In this document: positions 33,029 through 41,268 of the stretch, piece after piece
Numbering within the stretch: position 1 is the first letter of the stretch
Layout: every line of letters starts with the position of its first letter
Assembly (NCBI GenBank): GCA_964654825.1
Contig: CAZZKG010000006.1
Coordinates: 1 to 64,000, forward strand
DNA: 64,000 nt
DNA from: CAZZKG01 sp964654825
Lineage (GTDB): Bacteria > Gemmatimonadota > CAZMKB01
Direction: 5' to 3'
Notes under the pieces: model-generated
What the model was told of the DNA's origin: nothing
The model's database searches: none
Seen by the model: only the letters and a program-made list of their open reading frames with translations
Translations under genes and position numbers: made by a program

Positions 33029-34981
33029 TCAGTCGAGATACCCGAGAGCTTTGAGCCGCTCCTTGATCTCATCATCCACACGTGATGAAACGGCAACAGG
33101 GACCCTCCTCTCACCGGATTCATAGGTGTTGACGTAACGTACCGGGTGAGCCTGCATGAAACCGTCCTCGATCGCCTCGGTCAATGGCCTCCCGTCCATG
33201 TCCAGGGCGACAGGCATGCCGAACAGAGTTAGCACAGTCGGAGTAATATCGAAAAGCTCGGGATTGTCAAGTTGTATACCTCTTTTTATATTCTTCCCCG
33301 CCATGATGATGATACCTTCCTTCCGGTGTTTACCGGAGTATGTCGGATGGTACATATCACGGATGACACCGGGTTCATCCTCATGCCAGACTCCGAAACC
33401 ATGATCCGACAGAATAATGTAGGTGGCATCGAGGCCGTACACCTCGACATGTTTACCGACGACCTCGTCGAGGAAAGAATAGTATTTAAAGATAATATCA
33501 CCGAACAGTTTCGCGTCTTCCTCTCTCACGCCCTCGAAAAGGGTCGGTTCCATATGCTTCCAGAAGAGGTGGCAGACGAAATCCGGCCCGCTGAAGTATG
33601 TGGCGAACAACGGGGTGGGATGATCTTTCATCAGGTAGAGCCCGAGGGCGGCAATGAAATTGTCTCTCTTGAAGTGCCGTCTGAACTCATCGAAATTCTG
33701 GTTTATGTCGCTTGTATGTAAAATAGTCCTCAGACTGTCGATAGTGAGACCTTCCCACCTGTTCAGAAAAAGTTTCACCGGCTTTTCATCCGTGAAATAC
33801 TCATCTTTCGGATACTCCTCGAGCAGGTCCTCCGGGTAGAGCGCCTTTTCCATGTCAGCCCACCTGATCCTGCTCGATACTACGTACCCGTTATCGACAG
33901 GCCGTACCGGCCACAGATTCCACCAGCCAAGAATCCCCACATCCACCCCGGCCCGACTCAGTATGTCCCAGTACCTCAGCGACTTTCCTACTGTACTCGT
34001 GGTGGGGATCGTCTCGAGTAAACCATCGAAAAAAGGTATTCGAAAAGGAAAATCCGATTTCATGAACGGTACCCGCATGACGGAAAAGTCGAGTATCCCA
34101 TGTTTTTTTTCTACCTTCCCGGTAGCAACGGATTCCCACAGCGCAGGGCTCCTCATTCCCATGCTTGCGCTGCTGGCGAAAGCCTGAGTCATGGAGACGT
34201 TGGACGCGAGGGGGCCATACGTACCATTATCCATCAGATACTTGATGTTCGGCAGTTCACCATCGGCAATCATCGATTCCATGATGTCCAGTGTTGCACC
34301 ATCCAGTCCTATAATCACCAGCCTGGTAGCTGTTTCCTCACGTGATGCCGTCGGGGCAATTGCCGCTCGTGAGCCACGGTTTCTGAGACCGGACCCAACG
34401 TGTATGAGCACGGCAACAATAATCGACAGGAGTATAAAGAGGAAAAAGTTGCCTGTCGAACGCGCGAGACCTGCCCCCCGGAACAGCCGTTTTATACCGA
34501 GTGCAGTGTCCTTTAACATGAAACCCACTCCGACACCCACAACACAGAATGCGATGCAAACGGGGATGAACCATGGGCTGCTGAAGTCGAAGGGCCTGTC
34601 GATGAGCACCCACCCGGAGAGGAGGATGAGGAAAACTACCGGTACCGACAGGATGACGGTGAAAAGCGGTACCAGGCCGAACACCCTGCCTGCTTTCGAA
34701 ATGAGTCTGTCGATACCCACGCCGGGCAGCCACAGGATAGTTGCCGCAAAAAGAAACATGATCACGGAAATGATCAGAAAATAGATCTGCAGGATCACAG
34801 TATCGTAAAGCAGGACAGGAATCCCGATGACGTACACCGTGAACAGGTACATGATGAGGGAGAACGGAATGCTGAATCCCAGCCCGCAGTGAAGCGAACT
34901 CCGGAGGTACTTAAACAGCGATACCTTCTCTTCGTTCCGCGTCCTACCGGTCTTCCTGGATGAGCTTCCTGTAGACATCAA
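33029..34981 (-). CDS. Membrane-anchored alkaline-phosphatase-superfamily enzyme
   Basis: This encodes 650 residues. About five or six membrane helices occupy residues 25-215. The catalytic domain then starts LVIIGLDGATLDIMESMIADGELPNIKYLM, the type I phosphodiesterase/nucleotide-pyrophosphatase opening with its metal-binding Asp. SPALWESVATGKVEKKHGILDF likely holds the nucleophile Ser, and YIILSDHGFGVWHEDEPG and HRKEGIIIMAG supply later ligands. The active site is expected outside the membrane. The gene ends the polysaccharide locus. Its tail ERLKALGYLD is shared with three other enzymes of the locus. Substrate unknown; transfer or removal of a phosphate-linked substituent on the glycan is plausible. 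It overlaps the upstream glycosyltransferase by 38 bases. Confidence 0.75.
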   Translation of the reverse strand: MMSTGSSSRKTGRTRNEEKVSLFKYLRSSLHCGLGFSIPFSLIMYLFTVYVIGIPVLLYDTVILQIYFLIISVIMFLFAATILWLPGVGIDRLISKAGRVFGLVPLFTVILSVPVVFLILLSGWVLIDRPFDFSSPWFIPVCIAFCVVGVGVGFMLKDTALGIKRLFRGAGLARSTGNFFLFILLSIIVAVLIHVGSGLRNRGSRAAIAPTASREETATRLVIIGLDGATLDIMESMIADGELPNIKYLMDNGTYGPLASNVSMTQAFASSASMGMRSPALWESVATGKVEKKHGILDFSVMRVPFMKSDFPFRIPFFDGLLETIPTTSTVGKSLRYWDILSRAGVDVGILGWWNLWPVRPVDNGYVVSSRIRWADMEKALYPEDLLEEYPKDEYFTDEKPVKLFLNRWEGLTIDSLRTILHTSDINQNFDEFRRHFKRDNFIAALGLYLMKDHPTPLFATYFSGPDFVCHLFWKHMEPTLFEGVREEDAKLFGDIIFKYYSFLDEVVGKHVEVYGLDATYIILSDHGFGVWHEDEPGVIRDMYHPTYSGKHRKEGIIIMAGKNIKRGIQLDNPELFDITPTVLTLFGMPVALDMDGRPLTEAIEDGFMQAHPVRYVNTYESGERRVPVAVSSRVDDEIKERLKALGYLD

Positions 34982-36119
34982 TCACCTCCATCGCACTATT
35001 TCGCCAGGTGAATTTTTTCGCTCTTTCGAGTCCTCTCGCCGTCAAGTTACTTTTGAGATCTTCACTCGTCAGAAGCGTCTCCATCGAATGTTTCATCCCC
35101 TCTACATCCGACGGATCAAAATAGAGTGCGGCATCACCCAGCACCTCGGGGAGACTCCCGCCGGTCGAGCTTGCAACCACCGTCCCGCAGGCCATGGCTT
35201 CCATGGGAGGGAGACCGAACCCCTCGTACCAGGATGGAAAGACGAAAAGCTCCGCACCACTGTAAAGAGCGGGCATATCCTCTTCCTTCGTATACCCAGT
35301 AAACCTCACCCGGTTGCGAAGGTCGAGTTCGTCGATGGTTCTGGTGACTTCCTCAGAACCCCAACCCAGGTGACCCGAGATGACGAGACAGACCTCCTCC
35401 CTGAGGCCTGCGAAAGCTCTGAGAAGAGTGACCAGATTCTTCCGGGGTTCAACCGTGCCGACAAAGAGGATGTAAGGTTTCCCGTCACTCACCGTCTGCC
35501 GGATCGCAGCGGCACCCACCGGCCGGTAGTGAGATGAAATACCATTATAGACAACACTGATATCATCTTCCCGCACTCCGAGATATTCGATCATGTCTTC
35601 CTTCGTCTTCAGGGAAACAGATATGAAATGATCCACTCTGTGAATTTTTTTGAGTAATTCCTGCATTTCCCACCTGATCCTCTTCGTGCTCATCTTTTCA
35701 AAGATAAGCGGGACCAGGTCGTGAAAGGTCATTACGGATACGATTCCGCGCAATCGGTACGGCCTTTCGAGGTGTGTGGGATAATGCAGTATGTCGATGT
35801 CACTCCGCCTGATCGTTCTTCCTTTGAGATAATCTTTCAGCATGAGTCTCATGGCGGAAGGGGGATAAAACCTTCCATCCCCACCGCCGCGGGTTCCTTC
35901 ATGTGTTTTCCCTCTGACGAGCGGAAGATCACGGGGTGAAGGAAACCGCACCAGATGGAATCTCCCGAACTCTCCGGTCTCTTTGTACTTGTCCTGGAAG
36001 AGAAGGACTTCGATTCCTTCCAGGTCGGCAAGTTCCCGGATGGTGTGGTAACACACCTTGTCGATACCGGGGAGACCCGGTCCGATGATGAATTTATCCA
36101 GGGTGAATCCTATCTTCAT
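34944..36119 (-). CDS. Glycosyltransferase, family 4
   Basis: This encodes 391 residues with a GT-B fold. The donor-binding half is typical of GT4: KPYILFVGTVEPRKNLVTLLRAF near residue 210, GAELFVFPSWYEGFGLPPMEAMACGTVVAS with the conserved Glu pair, and TGGSLPEVLGDAALYFDP. The N-terminal acceptor half has a glycine-rich loop GPGLPGIDKVCYHT. It is cytoplasmic and adds one sugar to the lipid-linked repeat unit. Donor unknown, though the segment resembles mannosyltransferases. Six bases separate it from the preceding gene. Confidence 0.88.
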   Translation of the reverse strand: MKIGFTLDKFIIGPGLPGIDKVCYHTIRELADLEGIEVLLFQDKYKETGEFGRFHLVRFPSPRDLPLVRGKTHEGTRGGGDGRFYPPSAMRLMLKDYLKGRTIRRSDIDILHYPTHLERPYRLRGIVSVMTFHDLVPLIFEKMSTKRIRWEMQELLKKIHRVDHFISVSLKTKEDMIEYLGVREDDISVVYNGISSHYRPVGAAAIRQTVSDGKPYILFVGTVEPRKNLVTLLRAFAGLREEVCLVISGHLGWGSEEVTRTIDELDLRNRVRFTGYTKEEDMPALYSGAELFVFPSWYEGFGLPPMEAMACGTVVASSTGGSLPEVLGDAALYFDPSDVEGMKHSMETLLTSEDLKSNLTARGLERAKKFTWRNSAMEVIDVYRKLIQEDR

Positions 36120-36125
36120 GATATC

Positions 36126-37328
36126 TCAGTATTCCCCGGACCCTCTTATGTGGATACCTTTTCCCCGAGCGTAGTCTTCGATGACCTTAACGGTTTTCTC
36201 TACACGGGCATCCCAGGTGTTCTGTCGGGCGACATCCACCCGTGCCTTGACCCTCTCAACTCCTTCACCGAGAGCTTGTTCCAGCGCTTCGATAAAATTC
36301 TCTTTTCCATTGACCATGTAGATTACATCCTCGAGATCTTCGAGAGCCGGGATATGAACGGTTACAACGGTCTTTCCGCCCGCGAGATATTCGAATGTCT
36401 TGGTGGGGAAGGCATGTTTACTCCACTCCCCCTGCAGATACGGCATGTAACAGACATCCAATCCCTTGATGTATGACGGGAGTGCATCGAGCGGTTTCTT
36501 GCCGAGAAAATGGATATTGTCCATTTCTTTCATGACTGTGGGGATCGGATCGTAGTTGGGTCCGATCAATACCTGTTGCCAATCGGGATGTCTCCTCGAA
36601 ATCTCAGTGAGCAGATCCCAGTCCATCCTGAGATTGTCGATATTCCCGGTGAATCCGATGCGGGGTCGCCGGATTGCTTCGAGCTCGGCAGGAACCGGGA
36701 GCTCCGGGCTGAGGGCCTGCTCGAAGAGTTCGGTATCGACACCTGGTGCAAAACGATAGGTACGGGGATGCAGTTTGCTCCGTACGTCGTACAACGATCT
36801 CGTTGTTGTAAATACGAGGTCCGCATTCTCGATGAATTCCCTCTCGAGACGCATGAGACCCTTTTTCCGCCGTTCGGGATTGACAAATGCCGCCACTTCG
36901 TCGTGGCAGCCGTAGATGACAAGCTTGCTCCCCAGGTCGGGAGAGGGACACACCAGAAATGGCGCATAGACCCAGAGAATCGGATCTTCGAAACCGATTT
37001 CCCTGAATACTTTCTTCAATGCCACCTCGACGCGGTGTCTGTTCAGCCTGTCGTTCGATTCGAGGATTCCGTACTGGAGGAGTAACGGCGGCGGGGTGTA
37101 GAGATACATTCCCGTGTCCATTTTCTGTACACCCGATCTCCAGTTCTTCCACTGTTTCTTGAGGTTGGGATGTAATGACGGATGGATCAGGAACGTCGCA
37201 AGGGCGATGGGTGGGTCCACGAAAAGGACCCTGTTGTCCCGGCTCAATTTGTTCATCATGTGATGCATGAGGAGAGGGACAAAATCATACGTCACCCAGG
37301 AAAGACAGACGATGTTCTCGCCTTTCAT
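36126..37328 (-). CDS. Glycosyltransferase, GT-B fold, paralogue of 38536-39801
   Basis: This encodes 400 residues. The N-terminal half (IVCLSWVTYDFVPLLMHHMMNKLS; VLFVDPP) and C-terminal half (RPRIGFTGNIDNLRMDWDLL; WQQVLIGPNY; KTFEYLAGGKTVVTVHIPALEDL) follow the pattern of GT4-like TuaH-type transferases. The same order of motifs appears in the product of 38536-39801, so the two are paralogues. The start overlaps the stop of 37325-38539 by four bases. Confidence 0.8.
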   Translation of the reverse strand: MKGENIVCLSWVTYDFVPLLMHHMMNKLSRDNRVLFVDPPIALATFLIHPSLHPNLKKQWKNWRSGVQKMDTGMYLYTPPPLLLQYGILESNDRLNRHRVEVALKKVFREIGFEDPILWVYAPFLVCPSPDLGSKLVIYGCHDEVAAFVNPERRKKGLMRLEREFIENADLVFTTTRSLYDVRSKLHPRTYRFAPGVDTELFEQALSPELPVPAELEAIRRPRIGFTGNIDNLRMDWDLLTEISRRHPDWQQVLIGPNYDPIPTVMKEMDNIHFLGKKPLDALPSYIKGLDVCYMPYLQGEWSKHAFPTKTFEYLAGGKTVVTVHIPALEDLEDVIYMVNGKENFIEALEQALGEGVERVKARVDVARQNTWDARVEKTVKVIEDYARGKGIHIRGSGEY

Positions 37329-38539
37329 CTCCGGCTCCTTTCGTACAGCGAATCGACGTTCCGGATCAGGTCGTCCATAAGTAAACCCCAGTCGAATTTT
37401 GAAGCTCCCCTGATCCCGTTCCCGGCCATTTTCTCGACTTCATCACGGTGGGAGAAGAGATCCACTACAGTATCTACGTAGGTTTCCGTTTCAAAGGGTA
37501 TGGCAACGCCACTGTCGAACTTTTTCAGGACGATCTCGGTCTCGGTCCCCCTGGTGCCGATGACAGCCAGTCCCCCGGCCATGTATTCGATCACCTTGAG
37601 CGGAAAGGCATAGATTCTCAATTGATTGGGAGGAAACAGAGCATAGCCGATATCCGCCCTCCTGATGTAATACGGCAGCTCGATGTAAGGAACGGCCTCC
37701 ATCTTCGTGACCCACTCATCGATGCCGAGCGATTTGATCTGTCCGCTCAGGCTTCCGTCCGGATCGGGGCCGATCAGGATCATGTGCGCGTCCGGAATCT
37801 TCTCCCTGATCCTTCTGAATCCTTCGAGAGCAATCGAGATCCCGGAGTACCTCTCATCGAAGTTTCCGAAATAGATAATCGTGGGAGGGTGCACTTCCTT
37901 CACCCCCCCGGCGCTGAACGCGTGATAATTGACTCCGTTGTGAATCACCACAGGTCGTATCCCGAGGTCCCTCTCCCGTTTCGCCGCGAGCAGATTCCCC
38001 GTACAGATGACGAGGTCAGCCTGCTGAATGAAGAAGTTCTCTACGGCCATGGTCACGGAAACTCTCAGGGGTCTCACCTGAAATGCGGGAACGTAATCGA
38101 TATCTCCGTAAACGATGCCGCCCACCCGCCCGAAGGCTTTGAGCACGACCGCGACGAGCATCTCCCAGGGCCCTTCCGCATAACAGAGAGAAAATGGCCT
38201 GCGGATGTTCGTGAGAAAGAGGAGGAGCATGGAGATCGCAACAAGTATTTCCGAAACGGGTCCCAGAAGACGAAACGGCCTCGCGAAGGACTGGTTGAGA
38301 ATAGGATTCAGGTCATACACCTTCACAGCACCGTGACGATAGACATTGACACCAGGTATAAGTTTCCTCAGTCTTTCGGACGATCTCACCGAGACATTTC
38401 TGTGTTTGGAGATTACCACCACGCCGCCGTACCTTTCAGCAAGTGCCCTCGCGATGTGCTGACACCGCTGGTTCTTCTCGACGGTGTAATCGAGAGTGGT
38501 GATGACCAGGACATCCTCGCATCTGTTCGAACCTTTCAT
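37325..38539 (-). CDS. Glycosyltransferase, GT-B fold
   Basis: This encodes 404 residues. The N-terminus (DVLVITTLDYTVEKNQRCQHIARALAERYG) gives the acceptor-side Rossmann fold. A hydrophobic stretch (SEILVAISMLLLFLTNI, about 95-112) may be a membrane-associating helix. The C-terminal half has TIIYFGNFDERYSGISIALEGF, AHMILIGPDPDG and RIYAFPLKVIEYMAGGLAVIGT. Family GT4-like; sugar unknown. Four-base overlaps at both ends link it to its neighbours. Confidence 0.8.
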   Translation of the reverse strand: MKGSNRCEDVLVITTLDYTVEKNQRCQHIARALAERYGGVVVISKHRNVSVRSSERLRKLIPGVNVYRHGAVKVYDLNPILNQSFARPFRLLGPVSEILVAISMLLLFLTNIRRPFSLCYAEGPWEMLVAVVLKAFGRVGGIVYGDIDYVPAFQVRPLRVSVTMAVENFFIQQADLVICTGNLLAAKRERDLGIRPVVIHNGVNYHAFSAGGVKEVHPPTIIYFGNFDERYSGISIALEGFRRIREKIPDAHMILIGPDPDGSLSGQIKSLGIDEWVTKMEAVPYIELPYYIRRADIGYALFPPNQLRIYAFPLKVIEYMAGGLAVIGTRGTETEIVLKKFDSGVAIPFETETYVDTVVDLFSHRDEVEKMAGNGIRGASKFDWGLLMDDLIRNVDSLYERSRR

Positions 38540-39801
38540 CTGGAAAATGTCCTTTCGATGTGCACGAGCATCTTCTCGACCATACCTTCCCAGGAATTAT
38601 CTTCGGCCTCTCTGATCCTTTTCTCGACTTTCTCCTCGGTGTCTTCCGAGAGAGCGCGCTCAGCGGCTTCTATGAACTCATCCGGAGTACCCGCTATCTC
38701 TACTATCCCTGAAAAGAGATCGATCACATCTGGGATCGGGGCCGAAATGACGGGTTTGCCGGAAGCGAAATATTCTAGAAGCTTCGTCGGGTTGATGTTG
38801 CGCGTGTTGTCATTCAATACAAAAGGGATCAGACAAATGTCGAACGCTTTCAGGTACCCGGGTAGTTCATGGTACTCTCTTCTCCCGATCATGTGGATGT
38901 TCGGTGCTTTCTTCTCGATGTGCGATGGCCCGATCAGGAGTATGTTCCAATCGGGTTTTCTCGCCGCGACGGTTTCGAGCATGTCGATGTCCGTCCTGGT
39001 GTCGACGAGACCAAAATAGCCGAGGACCGGTTTCCCGAGCCCGGCAGCGTCGGACGGTATGACGGTGGTTTCTTCCCTGGATCTCCCGAAGTGACTGCTC
39101 TCGACACCACACTGGATGAAGTGCATGTTTGGATTGTGCCTTTTTTTCCTCTTCCAGAGCTGGAGTGTGCCGGTGAACACGAGGTCGCATTTTCGGATGA
39201 GGTTGATTTCCCTCTCCTCGGTGTCGGCCGGGAACCAGGAGAACGAGCTGTACTCATCCTGAATATCGTAGAGGACAAGATCTTCATCCAGATGCCCCAC
39301 AAGCGATTCATAGGTTGGATAGTAAAACCAGAGAACCCGTCTGTTCCCCACCATCCCGTTCAGGGAAGTAAACCACTTCAGGTAATTTCTCAAAATCAGT
39401 CTGTTGAGAATCCTCACCAGAGACAATTTACTATCCCCCCATAGCATGAGGGGTCTGAAGGTGAGCAGATTGTCGTTGTGTTTATGAGCAGTGAGTGAGC
39501 CGGTTGTAGTACCTTCTTTCGCAGCACTGAGAGTCGGAATGGGACAGCAGTAGAGGACTTTGCTCTTCTCCGAAATGCGGGACTGGGTGTGGTGGTTTCT
39601 CTGCCAGAGATAATCCCAGGGTACCTGGGAGATGACGACAAACTCGAGGTCCGTGCTGCGCCTGGAAGTCACAGCCTTATGTCCCGAGGCACAAACAATC
39701 CTTCGAAACAGGGTGATCACAGAATCGATCAGCACCCACGCCGACAGGGACAGGGTTCTCAGCATGACTTCGGTTGACGATAATTCTTTCTGCATCACCA
39801 A
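38536..39801 (-). CDS. Glycosyltransferase, GT-B fold, paralogue of 36126-37328
   Basis: This encodes 421 residues. The core reads VVISQVPWDYLWQRNHHTQSRI, DLVLYDIQDEYSSFSWF, GKPVLGYFGLVDTRTDIDML, WNILLIGPSH and NPTKLLEYFASGKPVISAPIPDV. The TKLLEYFASGKPV segment corresponds to TKTFEYLAGGKTV in the 36126 gene. The N-terminal 35 residues include a hydrophobic patch but no convincing signal peptide. It lies 22 bases after the FAD-enzyme gene. Confidence 0.8.
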   Translation of the reverse strand: MVMQKELSSTEVMLRTLSLSAWVLIDSVITLFRRIVCASGHKAVTSRRSTDLEFVVISQVPWDYLWQRNHHTQSRISEKSKVLYCCPIPTLSAAKEGTTTGSLTAHKHNDNLLTFRPLMLWGDSKLSLVRILNRLILRNYLKWFTSLNGMVGNRRVLWFYYPTYESLVGHLDEDLVLYDIQDEYSSFSWFPADTEEREINLIRKCDLVFTGTLQLWKRKKRHNPNMHFIQCGVESSHFGRSREETTVIPSDAAGLGKPVLGYFGLVDTRTDIDMLETVAARKPDWNILLIGPSHIEKKAPNIHMIGRREYHELPGYLKAFDICLIPFVLNDNTRNINPTKLLEYFASGKPVISAPIPDVIDLFSGIVEIAGTPDEFIEAAERALSEDTEEKVEKRIREAEDNSWEGMVEKMLVHIERTFSR

Positions 39802-39823
39802 TTCTACTCAGGGGTGGATTATA

Positions 39824-41170
39824 TCAGATTCCGGTAACATATGTGCTTTCCTCCCCACCATCGGTGAGCCTGTTCACCAGCTCCACTCCCTGCATCAAGG
39901 AGTGATCCATATTCCCCACCTCGTATTTCCAGCCACCGAATCTTCCCCTGGAGAAAATACTCTTTCCTTCGAAGAAAGAATGAATCGTACGCATCGCATC
40001 ATCGCGTCCGAGTGAAGGAACCGGCAGGAGGGAGGGAACATCGATAAGATATGTGGAAACGATGTCTTTTCTGTCTCCATCCCGGATAATGCCGGAGTTG
40101 ACAAGACCGGTCACGGTCTCTTCGGTGATTGTGTCACGATTCACCTGCTTAAACGGTGAGTGGGAAATTTCACAGAGAAGCGAATAATAATCCCCTTTCG
40201 GTGTCATGTTCGGGGAGTAATTCGAGAGGTAGGTAACCCGGTAGAATGGAGAGTTGCCTTCGGGGAAATACATCCAGTTCTTGTCGCTCGGACATGGCTG
40301 AGCCAACCCCAGACCGATGATGAAGCCGCCCGCCTTCCTGAGATTGTTTGCCGCTTCTTTTACTTCATCAGGAACATCATCCGTGATGCCGACGAGCTCA
40401 TCAGCGGGAATCGTTGTAATCAACGAACCGAACTCCGTCTCGCTCCCATTCTCGAAAGTGACCTTCCTGTCACGGAGAGAAATCTTCACGGCTCTGTGTG
40501 ACAGTTTGATGCGCTCCCCGAGAACAGGTGCAAAAGCACCGAACAGGCCCCCTGTCCCGCCGTGGAGCGGAAACAGAAACAGATTGTTTGGACCCCATGA
40601 GCTGTCATCCTGACCGTAGACGATGTTTTTCATCACATGTTTGATGTCGACGACGCTCACTCTTTCCCCTATCCAGTTATAATCCATCATGGTTAAAGGA
40701 TGCGACCACACTTTCTGGTTATACGGTATGAGGAAATACTTTGCGATCCCGTCGCCGAAGACCATCCTGATCCAATCTTCGAAGTTGTTGGGTTTCCCGC
40801 CTTTCTCTCTCGCCTCGATCAGGCCAAGGATGCAATCGAGGACTACCTCTCTCGGCAGGAAGTGAAAATTGTTCTGAAAAGGATATCTCACGAACTTCCC
40901 CATCAGGCGTACCCAGCTTTCCCGCTCGTGGGAAACGACATCTTCAGCCAGGAGTTTCTTGATGATTTCATCGTAGTATGGATAGTGAGAAAACATGATG
41001 TGGCCGCCGATATCCCAGGTGAAACCCTTGTCGTCCACGAAACTCGCCGACAGACCACCCACATAGGAGTTCATCTCGTACATATCCCAGTCTTCGTGGC
41101 CGATTTCGTTAAGCCGATAACCGGCACCCAGCCCTGTCGGTCCGGCTCCAAGAACAACAATTCTCTTCAT
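39824..41170 (-). CDS. FAD-dependent oxidoreductase, UDP-galactopyranose mutase/protoporphyrinogen oxidase-like
   Basis: About 448 residues from ATG 41170, with AAGGA eight bases upstream; the GTG at 41185 lies within that site. The dinucleotide-binding fold is KRIVVLGAGPTGLGAGYRLNEIG, with YEMNSYVGGLSASF and FTWDIGGHIMFSHYPYYDEI after it. This is the opening shared by UDP-galactopyranose mutases and amine-oxidase-type enzymes. YNQKVWSHPLTMMDYNWIGERV and YPFQNNFHFLP also recall the mutase group, in which they shape the sugar site. In a polysaccharide locus the likely job is sugar-nucleotide conversion, but the exact reaction cannot be read from sequence. Confidence 0.75.
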   Translation of the reverse strand: MKRIVVLGAGPTGLGAGYRLNEIGHEDWDMYEMNSYVGGLSASFVDDKGFTWDIGGHIMFSHYPYYDEIIKKLLAEDVVSHERESWVRLMGKFVRYPFQNNFHFLPREVVLDCILGLIEAREKGGKPNNFEDWIRMVFGDGIAKYFLIPYNQKVWSHPLTMMDYNWIGERVSVVDIKHVMKNIVYGQDDSSWGPNNLFLFPLHGGTGGLFGAFAPVLGERIKLSHRAVKISLRDRKVTFENGSETEFGSLITTIPADELVGITDDVPDEVKEAANNLRKAGGFIIGLGLAQPCPSDKNWMYFPEGNSPFYRVTYLSNYSPNMTPKGDYYSLLCEISHSPFKQVNRDTITEETVTGLVNSGIIRDGDRKDIVSTYLIDVPSLLPVPSLGRDDAMRTIHSFFEGKSIFSRGRFGGWKYEVGNMDHSLMQGVELVNRLTDGGEESTYVTGI

Positions 41171-41268
41171 CTGATTTCCTTCCACCTGCCTTTTTGTGTA
41201 TGTTCGACTGATCTCACACTGGTATCGGTATGTCTATCATCCATTCCCATCCTGCAGCAGATCCGGGA